From Geobacter sp. (GTDB lineage Bacteria; Desulfobacterota; Desulfuromonadia; Geobacterales; Pseudopelobacteraceae): a stretch of DNA of 63,524 bases. This document shows, piece by piece, positions 28,323-40,222 of the stretch (within the stretch, counting starts at the first letter, position 1; the number at the start of each line of letters is the position of its first letter). The position numbers and the translations under genes are program-made. The notes below the pieces were generated by a model. The model made no database searches and had not been told where the DNA came from. It saw only the letters and a program-made list of their open reading frames with translations. The stretch is from positions 1 to 63,524 of the forward strand of contig VFJW01000080.1 in the NCBI GenBank assembly GCA_009885845.1. Reading direction: 5' to 3'.

Positions 28323-29784
28323 CTTTTAGCTCCTTGATTATTGATGCTGTAATGTCTGGATATTGGCAAAAGGGGTCGAGTGAAGCAAGACTACTCAGAA
28401 TGCGTTCTCTCCCACCATCAATACTTTCCGCAGTACTTAGCAGGCAAAGTGCCAAGTCCCTGAATTTTTCCATTAGGTTTTCATCTTCAAAATACCGGGG
28501 ACGATCTGAAGCCATGTCTGCATATAACGCATCTGACGGGAATGTACGCTCGACTGTATCTAATAAAAGTTCAAGCATTCTTCTGCCGCCGACATCGAGT
28601 TTTTCCATGAATGCACCAATAACAGGATGTTCACGGTTTACGACATAGCTGATTCCATCTCTTCCTTCTATACGGCTCCAAGAATGTATCAGCCGATCAC
28701 TTTTGGTAGCGCGCCCTCGGAATGTATAGACCCTGCGGCTGGTTCCAACAATTTTATCGACAATACGTCTGAGATTTTGTCTTACTTCATCTGGAGGGTG
28801 TGCAGCTGATTTTTTTATGTCGAGGGTCCAAAGGTGATCAAGTGTATTGGGGATGTCAACCTTGACACGTGCAAGTTTCGAAAGTTCTGCCTGTCTGGTT
28901 AGACGGAACCATGTTCCCCAGATAATGAGTCGGTGGTTTCGATAAATATAAAAACCCTGATTGCGACGAAGTCCCTCTTCACCCCCAGCTTGTCGTAACT
29001 CATCAGGGGAAAGCTTGCTAATGTGAGGGAGAATATATGGTTTTACGAGGACAGTATGATTTTCAATAATGATTGGTTCTTCCTGCAGAGGCTGTATGGC
29101 AGAATGCCAAGAAAGAAATGGATCAAATGGTGCTACCTGGTTCTCATTCAGACGAATTTCAATTTTGCTTAGACCGGGTTCTCCTGCAAGGTATCGGTGA
29201 AACACCAAGGCTAGATGCTCTCGCACTAGATCCATTTTTTCGGCAAGGGCTCGATGTAAATTGGGTTCACCAGCCACCAGCCTGTCAAGTTGCTCCCATA
29301 GGATTACAGTGCCACGTCCTTGTCGCAAAAGATCACTGACAAGTGGGTAGCGTTCAATTTCTTCTGCTTCAGGAACATATAGAATCCAGTTTTCACGCTC
29401 GGCTATCAAGTCGAGGTCCCAGCATCTGGCTGACAGTTCGCCATCTTTTAGGCTGATTACAGTCAGTTTTCGACACTGCGAAAGAGATGCGGTCTTAAGT
29501 CCTAATCCGAACCGGCCAAGATCATTTACAGCCCTAACATCCCATGGATTCCTGCTGCCATGACGCATGGCCTTTGTCAGTTCATCTGGCTTCATGCCAA
29601 AACCATCGTCAAGAATTGCAACATAAGGTGCTTCATGGGGAGAGTAACGAATGGATATCTTCTTAGCGCTTGCTGAAATGCTGTTATCGATGAGATCTGC
29701 GATTGCAGATTCAAGAGAGTAGCCAACCGAACGCATGGACTCGATCAAAGAAGGGGCATAAGGTGCGACAGTAAGTTCCGCCAT
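28312..29784 (-). CDS. MORC/MutL-like GHKL ATPase
   Basis: GHKL ATPase of 490 residues. Bergerat-fold boxes are visible: N box SAIADLIDNSISA (Asp30 to Asn34), G1 DDGFGM (59-64), G2 DLGRFGLGLKTAS (88-100). After this comes an S5-like transducer domain and a C-terminal region of about 200 residues I cannot assign. Prokaryotic MORC-like proteins of this kind are known from restriction-modification operons with Z1 proteins (Iyer, Abhiman and Aravind, 2008). It lies ten bases after the methyltransferase and overlaps Z1. Confidence 0.9.
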   Translation of the reverse strand: MAELTVAPYAPSLIESMRSVGYSLESAIADLIDNSISASAKKISIRYSPHEAPYVAILDDGFGMKPDELTKAMRHGSRNPWDVRAVNDLGRFGLGLKTASLSQCRKLTVISLKDGELSARCWDLDLIAERENWILYVPEAEEIERYPLVSDLLRQGRGTVILWEQLDRLVAGEPNLHRALAEKMDLVREHLALVFHRYLAGEPGLSKIEIRLNENQVAPFDPFLSWHSAIQPLQEEPIIIENHTVLVKPYILPHISKLSPDELRQAGGEEGLRRNQGFYIYRNHRLIIWGTWFRLTRQAELSKLARVKVDIPNTLDHLWTLDIKKSAAHPPDEVRQNLRRIVDKIVGTSRRVYTFRGRATKSDRLIHSWSRIEGRDGISYVVNREHPVIGAFMEKLDVGGRRMLELLLDTVERTFPSDALYADMASDRPRYFEDENLMEKFRDLALCLLSTAESIDGGRERILSSLASLDPFCQYPDITASIIKELKGAD

Positions 29785-29794
29785 CTTTAGTACC

Positions 29795-31438
29795 TTACCT
29801 CAATTGAATTGACAACCTGTGCCTTAATCCAGCCATTTGTGCCTCTGAAAAGTAAAACTCTTCCTCGCATAATTCTTTACCTTCAAATCTTCGCCAAGCT
29901 TCCGCTGCAACCGGCACCAACTCAACAGGCCATCCACTTAACTTGTAGTAACGTTTCAAAAATTCGGAAGGCATGTTTTCAAGCACATAATAATTTTCGA
30001 TATCGTCAGCCACCTCTCCGCGATCAAGAGCTCCATCGGGATGCAAGCCAGGATACAGAAACAGTATTGAAGCCCATCCTTTTATTAAATTTTCTTGTGT
30101 AAATCGGCGTAGCGACTTATTGTCTTGTCCCAGCAAAGGCTTGAGCCACTGCAGAGCTTCGTCACTGTTCTCAGGTATTATGTAAGAACCTGATTTGATA
30201 TCGATGTTTTTATCCATGATGACCTCCCTTTCAAGGTAATCGATGATCGAAAGCCCGACAGCCTCCGATATTAATGGCGGCACGGCATTGCCGATCATTC
30301 GAAATGAGTGAGTTCGTGCTTCTGGGAACCGGAACCAATCCGGAAAACTTTGAATTCTGGCCGCTTCGCGCGGTGTGAGTGAGCGGTTTTGGGTTGGATG
30401 GATAAACATCAAGCCGTCCTTGCTCAGGTGTGCGACAATTGTTGAACAGGCAGCAGATCGGCTCTGACGGGTATATCGATCCTTAAAGCTGGACTTGTCG
30501 TACGGAAACTCAAAATCAACGCCATTTCGCATCGCTACTGCTGAACTCTCACCTTCATTAATCAGAGCAAAATCTCGCAGATCCCGGTCGCTATGTGGGC
30601 GGGCAACATGGTTTGTCAGCTTTTTCGCAAGATCGATCTCCAGTACCTCAAACAGGTACTTGTATGCAGGATCACCATTATGCTCCAAGTGTTTAACCAT
30701 ACGATTGAAGTCATAATCGCACTCATCTTCTCCCTCCCCAGCTCTAAGCGGAGGAAGATCACCTATTGCAGCACCCAACAGAGTTCGTGGAAGCGCACGA
30801 GGCGAAGGCATCAGGTTAGGCGAAAAATAACCGGGGATATCCGCCCTGGTGCCAATAATAAGTTGCCGACGTCGCTTTTGCGGCACTCCCAGCTCCCAGG
30901 CATCTTCCACCTGTCCATGTACCCGGTAACCAAGAGCCCGAGCTTCCGACTGCACACGGGTAAAATATTCCCCACCCGCAGCGGTCTTAATCCCGAGAAC
31001 ATTTTCCATCACAAAGACTTTGGGTCTGAAGAAACCGACGTATTTCAAAAGCTCCAGATACAGGTGGCGTCGTGGGTCATCGTTGAGACGTTCACCATGA
31101 TTGGCCCCACCAACTTTTCGAGCGGTCGAAAACCCCTGACAGGGAGGTCCTCCCACTATGACATCAACATGATTGACACCAATCAGCTCCGATAACTCGT
31201 CAGGGCCAAAGGCTGTCAGATCGCGGTGCAGGATATGCTTAATATGTGAAAGATTGGCCTGAAGTGTGGCAACTGCCTCGACATTGAAATCAATCGCAGC
31301 CAGACATTTGAATCCGGCACGCTCCATTCCGAGCGTAAAGCCCCCGCAACCACAGAATAAATCTATGAAATTCAACGAATCAGCAGATTGGTTGTTGTCT
31401 GGCTTTGATATTATTTTGTTCGGCAGGAAACTACCCAT
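29795..31438 (-). CDS. DNA (cytosine-5) methyltransferase with C-terminal extension
   Basis: C5-methyltransferase (547 residues). Motif I is FIDLFCGCGGFTLG, motif IV has the catalytic Cys100 in GGPPCQGFS, motif VI is MENVLG, motif VIII QKRRR, and motif X is MIGNAVPP. The catalytic core ends near residue 400. The last 140 residues form an extra domain I do not recognise, and it has its own well-placed internal start (see findings). First gene of the seven-gene operon; GAGG lies upstream of the ATG. The target sequence cannot be predicted. Likely role: self-marking in a restriction-like system. Confidence 0.94.
   Translation of the reverse strand: MGSFLPNKIISKPDNNQSADSLNFIDLFCGCGGFTLGMERAGFKCLAAIDFNVEAVATLQANLSHIKHILHRDLTAFGPDELSELIGVNHVDVIVGGPPCQGFSTARKVGGANHGERLNDDPRRHLYLELLKYVGFFRPKVFVMENVLGIKTAAGGEYFTRVQSEARALGYRVHGQVEDAWELGVPQKRRRQLIIGTRADIPGYFSPNLMPSPRALPRTLLGAAIGDLPPLRAGEGEDECDYDFNRMVKHLEHNGDPAYKYLFEVLEIDLAKKLTNHVARPHSDRDLRDFALINEGESSAVAMRNGVDFEFPYDKSSFKDRYTRQSRSAACSTIVAHLSKDGLMFIHPTQNRSLTPREAARIQSFPDWFRFPEARTHSFRMIGNAVPPLISEAVGLSIIDYLEREVIMDKNIDIKSGSYIIPENSDEALQWLKPLLGQDNKSLRRFTQENLIKGWASILFLYPGLHPDGALDRGEVADDIENYYVLENMPSEFLKRYYKLSGWPVELVPVAAEAWRRFEGKELCEEEFYFSEAQMAGLRHRLSIQLR
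30215..30231 (-). promoter_or_regulatory. Internal Shine-Dalgarno and ATG inside the methyltransferase gene
   Basis: On the minus strand the sequence AAGGGAGGTCATCATG occurs in frame within the methyltransferase gene: a near-perfect ribosome site (30223-30230) five bases from the ATG of residue Met408 (30215-30217). It could direct separate production of the last 140 residues. Confidence 0.5.
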
Positions 31439-31538
31439 ACCAACCTCACAAGTACATTTATTTCAGAATACACTATTTGTATGTCAGATTACGTCGCAAG
31501 ACACCTTGGATGCCAAATTATTATTGAAGTTATCTCTC

Positions 31539-31579
31539 AAAAAAAGCCGCCCAACCGGCATACTCTCCGGTTAAGCGGC
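31539..31579 (-). terminator. Intrinsic terminator of argG
   Basis: Minus-strand hairpin (arms 31546-31558 and 31567-31579, one 2-base internal mismatch) followed by a run of seven T (31539-31545). It lies about 30 bases after the argG stop and 100 bases before the methyltransferase start, insulating the accessory operon from arg transcription. The 31439-31538 stretch must hold the accessory operon's own promoter; I see no strong consensus there. Confidence 0.8.
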
Positions 31580-31610
31580 CATTTTCATCGTCCGTTTATC
31601 ATTAGCTCTG

Positions 31611-32840
31611 TTACTTCTTCCGGTTGGCGTTCATCAGCGACCGGATACGCAATCTGAGTGAATTGATCTTGATGAAGCCTTCAGCATCAGCCTGGTTGAA
31701 TACCTGATCCTTCTCAAAGGTGGCAAAGTCGAGATTGAAGAGCGAATCGCTTTCAGATTTACGACCAACCGTACGGCAGAGTCCCTTGTACAGCTTGACT
31801 CGGGCCACGCCGTTAACGCACTTCTGGGAATCGTCGATCAGTACCTGCAGCATCTGCCGCTCGGGAGAGAACCAGTAACCGGCGTAGATCTGTTTGGCGT
31901 ATTCAGGGATAAGGCTGTCGCGGATACGCATGACTTCACGGTCCATGGTGATCTGCTCGACGGCGGAGTGGGCCTCGCGCAGGATCGTGCCGCCGGGGGT
32001 CTCGTAAACGCCGCGCGACTTCATGCCGACCGAGCGGTTTTCCAGCAGATCAACCCTGCCGACGCCGTGTACTCCGCCGATTTGATTCAGGTGCGCCAAC
32101 AGCTGAGCCGGTGTCATCGCTACGCCGTCAACAGATACGGCATTGCCGTTTCTGAACTCGATCTCGACATACTGCGCCTTGTTGGGTGCTTTTTCCGGCG
32201 GCCTCGTCAGCACATACATCTCTTCCGGCGCCTCTGCCCAAGTGTCTTCCAGGATGCCCCCCTCGAAGGAGATATGCAGCAGGTTGCGGTCAGAAGACCA
32301 GGGGCGCTTCTTGATGGTCGGCAACGGAATGCCATTCTTTTTTGCATAATCAATCAAGGCAATCCGACTGTTCAGATCCCACATCCTCCAGGGAGCGATG
32401 ACCTTGATAGCCGGATTGAAGTGGTAGTAGGCCAGTTCGAACCGGACCTGATCGTTCCCTTTGCCGGTCGCACCGTGGGAAACGGCATCGCACTTCTCCT
32501 TCGCGGCGATTTCCATCTGACGCTTGGCGATCAGCGGGCGGGCGATGGAGGTACCGAGCAGGTAGTGACCCTCGTAAATTGCGTTGGCACGGAACATCGG
32601 GAAAACAAAATCGCGTACGAACTCTTCTTTCAGATCGTCGATGTACACCTTGTCGGCACCGGTTGCCAGTGCTTTCTCTCGGACCGGATCCAGCTCCTCC
32701 CCCTGCCCCAGATCGGCGGAAAAAGCGACAACCTTGCAGCCGTATTCGTTTTTCAGCCATTTAAGGATAATTGAGGTGTCCAGACCACCTGAATAGGCCA
32801 GAACTATTTTTTTGATATCCTGTTTTTTGATTGGTGCCAT
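31611..32840 (-). CDS. argG: Argininosuccinate synthase
   Basis: ATP-dependent condensation of citrulline and aspartate (409 residues, normal). Signatures: PP-loop [15 protein letters not shown], the citrulline/aspartate-binding segment [18 protein letters not shown], and [19 protein letters not shown] lies upstream of the ATG. It follows argF by 27 bases and ends at a terminator, so it is the last gene of argB-argD-argF-argG; argH is 10 kb away. Confidence 0.98.
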   Translation of the reverse strand: MAPIKKQDIKKIVLAYSGGLDTSIILKWLKNEYGCKVVAFSADLGQGEELDPVREKALATGADKVYIDDLKEEFVRDFVFPMFRANAIYEGHYLLGTSIARPLIAKRQMEIAAKEKCDAVSHGATGKGNDQVRFELAYYHFNPAIKVIAPWRMWDLNSRIALIDYAKKNGIPLPTIKKRPWSSDRNLLHISFEGGILEDTWAEAPEEMYVLTRPPEKAPNKAQYVEIEFRNGNAVSVDGVAMTPAQLLAHLNQIGGVHGVGRVDLLENRSVGMKSRGVYETPGGTILREAHSAVEQITMDREVMRIRDSLIPEYAKQIYAGYWFSPERQMLQVLIDDSQKCVNGVARVKLYKGLCRTVGRKSESDSLFNLDFATFEKDQVFNQADAEGFIKINSLRLRIRSLMNANRKK

Positions 32841-32867
32841 CTGCGAGTCTCCTTTGGTTACCTGATA

Positions 32868-33779
32868 TTATTTAATTAACGTAGCCATTATTGCTTTTTG
32901 TATATGGAGACGGTTTTCCGCCTCATCCCAGACAACTGAATGCTTCCCCTCAATAACCGAGTCGGAAATTTCCTCCCCCCGGTGAGCCGGGAGACAGTGC
33001 AACACGATGCAGTCCGGCTGTGCCAGAGCAAGCAGGGTATCATCCAGACAGTAGCCGACAAATGCCTTTTCACGCTCTTTCTGCTCCGCTTCCTGCCCCA
33101 TACTGGCCCAGACATCGGTATTAACAACATCCGCCCCTTGCACCGCCACCTTCGGATCGGTCGTCAACGAAATCAGACCGGGAGCCTTTGTCTGCGCCCA
33201 CTCCATAACGTTCCGGTCCGGTTCATACCCTGCAGGACAGGCCAGGCGCAACTCAAAACCGAAGATTGCCGCCGCCTCGATCCACGTATTTGCCATGTTA
33301 TTACCGTCGCCTATCCAGGCAAACTGCAATCCGGCGTAGGTACCTTTGTGTTCGATCACCGTCTGAAGATCAGCCATGATCTGGCAAGGGTGAAAAAGAT
33401 CCGTCAGTCCATTGATGACCGGAATATCGGAATACTTTGCAAACTCGTCCACAATCTCCTGACCGAACGTCCGGATCATGACTCCGTCGCAATAACGGGA
33501 CATGACACGGGCACTATCCTTGATCGGTTCACCGCGCCCCATCTGTGAAGTACCGGATGACATGAACAGACCGTGTCCGCCCAACTGAAAAACGCCAACC
33601 TCAAAGGAAACCCTGGTACGTGTCGAAGCCTTCTCAAAAATCAGCGCCACGGTCTTGCCGTCCAACAGTCGGTGCGGAATGCCCCCCTTCTGTTTATTTT
33701 TCAGGTCGGCGGCAAATAACAGCAGAGCATCCAGTTCGCCTTTGCTGTAATCGTGCAGCGCCAGAAAATGTCGCGTCAT
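32868..33779 (-). CDS. argF: Ornithine carbamoyltransferase
   Basis: Makes citrulline from ornithine and carbamoyl phosphate (303 residues). The carbamoyl-phosphate motif STRTRVSFE and the ornithine-loop HCLPAHRGEE are clear, along with the HPCQIMADLQT segment. Its ATG follows the argD stop with no spacer, and an AGGAG site lies inside the argD 3' end. Confidence 0.98.
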   Translation of the reverse strand: MTRHFLALHDYSKGELDALLLFAADLKNKQKGGIPHRLLDGKTVALIFEKASTRTRVSFEVGVFQLGGHGLFMSSGTSQMGRGEPIKDSARVMSRYCDGVMIRTFGQEIVDEFAKYSDIPVINGLTDLFHPCQIMADLQTVIEHKGTYAGLQFAWIGDGNNMANTWIEAAAIFGFELRLACPAGYEPDRNVMEWAQTKAPGLISLTTDPKVAVQGADVVNTDVWASMGQEAEQKEREKAFVGYCLDDTLLALAQPDCIVLHCLPAHRGEEISDSVIEGKHSVVWDEAENRLHIQKAIMATLIK

Positions 33780-35857
<2,078 letters not shown>

Positions 35858-35952
35858 TTATCCAATCCTGTGAAATGTAAATTTACTCATTCACCATTCA
35901 GGTTCTCAGTAAGCGGAGCAGTCTACCGCAAGTTGGCAGCAATCTCAAAAGG

Positions 35953-37074
35953 TTATTGCAGGGGGAGGCTTATCGTTACCGTTGTACCCAGGCCGGGTTC
36001 GCTGGCAATTTTTATACTCCCCCCATGCTGTTTGATAAAATCCTGGGCATAGAACAGACCCAACCCGAAGCCCCGGATCTGTCCGGTATGGTCATTATCG
36101 ATCTGATAAAATTTTTCAAACACTTTCGGCATTTCAGACTCCGGAATACCGATTCCGCTGTCTGAAACAATAATATATACCTTTTCACGGTGGCTCCCCA
36201 TCTTGATCGAGATATCAACCTGTTTGCCGGAGAACTTGAAAGCATTATCGATCACCTGATGCAGTGCAAAACGGATTTTCGGGACGTCAAGCAACACGTT
36301 TGGCAAAGGGTCTGAAGCTGTTTCAAGAAATACATCGAAATTGCAATATTCCTCACGACACTTGATCAGTACCTCAGCAACGATCTCATTCAGATCACAT
36401 GCCAACTTGTTGACATCTGTACTGTTTACCATCACTCGACTGAATACTAGCAGATCGGCAACCAACTGGTCAAGATAGCGAGCCTCTCCTCTCACCATAT
36501 CAATATTCTGCTGAAAGGTCGGATCAGCGGGATCAAAGACCCCCGCCTGCAGATTCTGTATAAAGAGAGAAATACCGGTAATAGGGGTGCGAAGCTTGTG
36601 TGACACCAGCGAGAGAAATGTGCTTTTAAGTTCTTCAGAGCGCTTGATAGCGACCAATTCCTCCTTAAGCGCCTTTCTTTCCAGTGCTTTATTAATGGAC
36701 GTTTTCAACTGGAGAAGATTAAGCGGTTTGTTAATAAAATCGTCCGCATCTTCTTTAAGCGCATTAAGAACTATCTCTTTGTCCGAAAAACCGGCCATCA
36801 TGATCACGGCAGCAGTCGGGTCTAACTTTTTCACCCGTTTAAGCAGCTCAATTCCTGACCCACCCGGCATATTGATATCGGAAAGGACCAGATCAACATA
36901 TTCTGTTTCGTATACCCGGAGTGCTTCCTCACAGCTGCCAGCCTGAAAAACGTTATAATCTTTGAGGGCAAGCTCACACAGCTCGCGAATTATCTGTTCG
37001 TCATCAACAACTAAAAGAGTAGCTCGTGATGATTGCAACCGATGATTCCTGCTATGTAATGACCGTACCGGCAT
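35953..37074 (-). CDS. Response regulator-histidine kinase hybrid
   Basis: Soluble signalling protein (373 residues): receiver domain (about 18-130; acidic pair Asp24/Asp25, phosphoacceptor Asp66, Lys116), then a HisKA dimerisation helix with His159, then a HATPase_c domain ending at TVTISLPL (N box HQVIDNAFKFSG; G boxes DSGIGIP and GFGLGLF). Two departures from consensus: the residue after His159 is Lys rather than Glu (SHKLRTP), and the conserved Ser/Thr of the receiver is Ala94. No membrane segment. It follows alaS by 27 bases and precedes argB. Input signal unknown. Confidence 0.9.
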   Translation of the reverse strand: MPVRSLHSRNHRLQSSRATLLVVDDEQIIRELCELALKDYNVFQAGSCEEALRVYETEYVDLVLSDINMPGGSGIELLKRVKKLDPTAAVIMMAGFSDKEIVLNALKEDADDFINKPLNLLQLKTSINKALERKALKEELVAIKRSEELKSTFLSLVSHKLRTPITGISLFIQNLQAGVFDPADPTFQQNIDMVRGEARYLDQLVADLLVFSRVMVNSTDVNKLACDLNEIVAEVLIKCREEYCNFDVFLETASDPLPNVLLDVPKIRFALHQVIDNAFKFSGKQVDISIKMGSHREKVYIIVSDSGIGIPESEMPKVFEKFYQIDNDHTGQIRGFGLGLFYAQDFIKQHGGSIKIASEPGLGTTVTISLPLQ

Positions 37075-37101
37075 GGGTAATATTCCTGAATTTTTCCTTT
37101 T

Positions 37102-39741
37102 TTATTTGTGGCCTGAAAGTAGTACAGAAACTGCTGCCAGCGCTTCAACAAGCTTATCCGGCTGACTTCCGCCTGCCTGGGCAAGTTCCGGTTTACCGCC
37201 TCCGCTGCCGCCGACAAGCGGCGCAATCTGTTTGATAATATCGCCAGCCCTGATTGAACCACTAAGTTCTCTGGTTACCGCTACCAAAAGATTTGCCTTA
37301 CCGCCAATTGCGGCACCAAGTACAATCACACCCTCCCCGATACTGTCTTTCAACGTATCGGACAGGTCACGCAGCGCCTTGATATCCTCAACGTCAACCA
37401 GTATGGCCAACAGCTTGATCCCCTGCACCTCGACGACCTGCGACAATAAACCCCCGGAAGCGGCTACATTCAATTTTGCGTGCAACGTTTCTATTTCACG
37501 CTGCAGTTCCCTCTGGCGAACCAGAAGTTTTTCGAGCCGGTCACGGGAATTCCCCGCCTCGGACTTGAGCAAAACTGCGATTCCTCTCTGTTCATCCTCC
37601 ATCTGCCGGACAAAGTCGAGAGCCCCAAAACCGGTCAATGCTTCGATACGCCGTACTCCGGCAGCTATTCCTGCTTCTGAAACAACCTTGAACAGGCCGA
37701 TATCACCAGCGGCCCGTACGTGAGTCCCCCCGCACAACTCCATGCTGACGTCTCCGACTCTCACAACACGGACCGAATCTCCGTATTTTTCATCGAAAAG
37801 AGCCGTGGCACCGGCTTCAATCGCTTCAGAAACATCCATCTCACGGGTCATCACCTGATCATTTGCCATAATGAATCTGTTCACAATCGTTTCGATGCGG
37901 CGCAACTCTTCATCGGTTACTGCGGAAAAATGCGTGAAGTCAAAACGGAGACGATCAAGCGAAACCAGTGACCCCGCCTGCTTGACATGATCACCCAGCA
38001 CCTGCCGAAGCGCGCTCTGCAACAGATGTGTCGCAGTATGATTGCGGCAGGTGGCGGATCGTTCACTTTGTGACACCTTCAGATCAGCTGCATCACGGAT
38101 TTTTATGACACCTTCCGTTACAACCGCATGATGTACAATCATATCGGAGAACGGACGACTGGCGGTCACGACCTCAAGGTGAGCACTTCCGGTTGAAATT
38201 GTCCCACTGTCGCCCTTTTGGCCACCCGAATCTCCGTAGAAAGGAGTTTTTTCCGTAATTACTGAGACTGAATCGCCTGCAACCGCAGTTGCAACAGGGA
38301 TTCCGTCCCGAATAATTGCCAGCACCGGGGAATAGACCGACATTTCATCATAACCGACAAACTTACCTCGAATTCCGTTGGTATGAAGCTCTTTATATAT
38401 CTGTGCAATCCCCTCCTCACCGGAACCTTTCCAATGTTCACGCGCCTGTGCCCGCTGCCGCTCCATACAGAGTTCAAAACCGGCTTCGTCAATGGTAAAA
38501 CCCTCGTGTTCAACAATGTCAGCGGTCAGGTCAGTCGGAAATCCATAGGTATCGTACAACTTAAACAGAACATCACCGGGAATAACACTCTTACCGGCAC
38601 TTCGTAGGGTAGCAACCTCATCATTGAGATGAACCAAACCGCGATCGAGCGTTTCGGCAAAACGCTGCTCTTCACTCAGTACAACCTTCTTGATATACTC
38701 TTCACGTTCCTGCAACTCCGGATACGCGTCCCCCATAACCTCTCGCACCGCATCAACCATATGAAAAAGCATCGGCTCCGCACAGCCGAGCATCTTGGCA
38801 TGACGCGCCGCCCGGCGCATGATCCGCCGCAGCACATAGCCGCGCCCTTCATTGGAGGGGAGCGCACCGTCACAGATCAGAAACGTTACCGCCCGGGCAT
38901 GGTCGGCAATGACCCGCATCGAAACATTATCCTTGTCGTCCGCTCCGTAGCGTTTGCCGGTCAGTCGCTCGATATGACGGATAATACCCTGCAGGATATC
39001 GATATCGTAGTTGGAACTAACCCCCTGCATAACCGCCGTAACACGTTCAAGCCCCATACCGGTATCGACCGACGGTTTCGGCAGCGGAGTCAAAACGCCG
39101 TCAGCTGTCCGGTTAAACTGCATGAAGACGTTGTTCCAGATTTCCATATACCGGTCACAATCACAGCCGACATTGCAGTCGGGACGGTCACATCCGATTT
39201 CGACTCCCTGGTCATAAAAGATTTCACTGCAGGGACCGCACGGACCGGTATCGCCCATTGACCAGAAGTTATCCTTCTCGCCGAAGCGGAAAATCCGCTC
39301 GCGGGGAATTCCTTCCTGAAGATGCCAGATATCTGCCGCTTCATCATCATCGCTATATACCGTCACATACAGGCGATTTTTGTCCAGCTTCAACTCTTTG
39401 GTCAAAAACTCCCAGGCATAGGCGATCGCCTCTTTTTTAAAATAATCGCCGAAGGAGAAATTCCCCAGCATTTCAAAGAACGTGTGGTGTCGAGCCGTCC
39501 GGCCGACGTTTTCAAGATCGTTATGCTTACCACCCGCCCGTACACATTTTTGTGAGCTGGCAGCCCGATAATAGCCCCGATCCTCCAACCCTAGAAAACA
39601 GTCTTTGAACTGATTCATACCGGCATTGGCAAACATCAGCGTCGGATCGTTTTTGGGAAGAATCCCCGAACTGGGAACAACCGTGTGGCCCCGGTCAGCA
39701 AAATATTGAAGAAAAAGTGTGCGGATTTCTGTACCTGTCAT
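37102..39741 (-). CDS. alaS: Alanyl-tRNA synthetase
   Basis: Full-length class II synthetase (879 residues). Catalytic domain with [23 protein letters not shown] and [15 protein letters not shown]; editing domain with [12 protein letters not shown] and [13 protein letters not shown] (zinc-type ligands); C-terminal C-Ala domain with [20 protein letters not shown] lies six bases before the ATG. It lies between recX and the hybrid kinase in a recA-like run. Confidence 0.98.
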   Translation of the reverse strand: MTGTEIRTLFLQYFADRGHTVVPSSGILPKNDPTLMFANAGMNQFKDCFLGLEDRGYYRAASSQKCVRAGGKHNDLENVGRTARHHTFFEMLGNFSFGDYFKKEAIAYAWEFLTKELKLDKNRLYVTVYSDDDEAADIWHLQEGIPRERIFRFGEKDNFWSMGDTGPCGPCSEIFYDQGVEIGCDRPDCNVGCDCDRYMEIWNNVFMQFNRTADGVLTPLPKPSVDTGMGLERVTAVMQGVSSNYDIDILQGIIRHIERLTGKRYGADDKDNVSMRVIADHARAVTFLICDGALPSNEGRGYVLRRIMRRAARHAKMLGCAEPMLFHMVDAVREVMGDAYPELQEREEYIKKVVLSEEQRFAETLDRGLVHLNDEVATLRSAGKSVIPGDVLFKLYDTYGFPTDLTADIVEHEGFTIDEAGFELCMERQRAQAREHWKGSGEEGIAQIYKELHTNGIRGKFVGYDEMSVYSPVLAIIRDGIPVATAVAGDSVSVITEKTPFYGDSGGQKGDSGTISTGSAHLEVVTASRPFSDMIVHHAVVTEGVIKIRDAADLKVSQSERSATCRNHTATHLLQSALRQVLGDHVKQAGSLVSLDRLRFDFTHFSAVTDEELRRIETIVNRFIMANDQVMTREMDVSEAIEAGATALFDEKYGDSVRVVRVGDVSMELCGGTHVRAAGDIGLFKVVSEAGIAAGVRRIEALTGFGALDFVRQMEDEQRGIAVLLKSEAGNSRDRLEKLLVRQRELQREIETLHAKLNVAASGGLLSQVVEVQGIKLLAILVDVEDIKALRDLSDTLKDSIGEGVIVLGAAIGGKANLLVAVTRELSGSIRAGDIIKQIAPLVGGSGGGKPELAQAGGSQPDKLVEALAAVSVLLSGHK

Positions 39742-39759
39742 TGATGTACCTCATTAATA

Positions 39760-40221
39760 TTATTCTTCAGTTCGCAACGCCCGCATTATCGCGGAAAATC
39801 CAAATCCGCGCCGCTGCAGAAACCCGACCACCCGCCGTTTATCGCGATCACTTGCCGCTGAATAGGAAAATCCGGGGTAGCGTCGCTCTGCCGCCGACCT
39901 GACCTCGGAAATTTCATCACTCTCCGCAAGCAGCGGAGCAAGGGTTTCATGTACAACCTCCTCACTGAACCCTCTGCGGCGCATCTCCAGACGGAGACGA
40001 ACTCCGTAATAACGACCCGATGAAAGCGCCGATTCAGCAAAACGCTCGGCATACCGCATGTCATTCAGCCACCCTTCACGCTGCAAACGGGAAACTACAG
40101 TTTCAAGGCCCTGCTCGACCACTTCCTGCGCCGCCAGCTTGTGCCGCATTTTCGCAACGGTATAATCCCGCCCGGAGAGCAATCGTAGTGCATACTGGTA
40201 GACCTTGTCCGCCGGTAACAA
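39760..40221 (-). CDS. recX: Regulatory protein RecX
   Basis: RecA modulator (about 153 residues) made of repeated three-helix units; typical segments are YALRLLSGRDYTVAKMRHKL, GWLNDMRYAERFAE and YYGVRLRLEMRRRGF. The open frame extends upstream inside the PilT-like gene, but homology-like sequence starts only near LPADKVYQYA. I therefore choose the TTG at 40221, which overlaps the upstream stop region. An ATG at 40269 is the alternative but lacks a ribosome site. Location two genes after recA supports the assignment. Confidence 0.85.
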   Translation of the reverse strand: MLPADKVYQYALRLLSGRDYTVAKMRHKLAAQEVVEQGLETVVSRLQREGWLNDMRYAERFAESALSSGRYYGVRLRLEMRRRGFSEEVVHETLAPLLAESDEISEVRSAAERRYPGFSYSAASDRDKRRVVGFLQRRGFGFSAIMRALRTEE

Positions 40222-40222
40222 C

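Noticed and set aside
31968-32774. A 268-residue plus-strand frame opposite argG
   Set aside because: Antisense shadow of argG with no ribosome site or domain; the same applies to the 268-residue frame opposite argD at 34146-34952.
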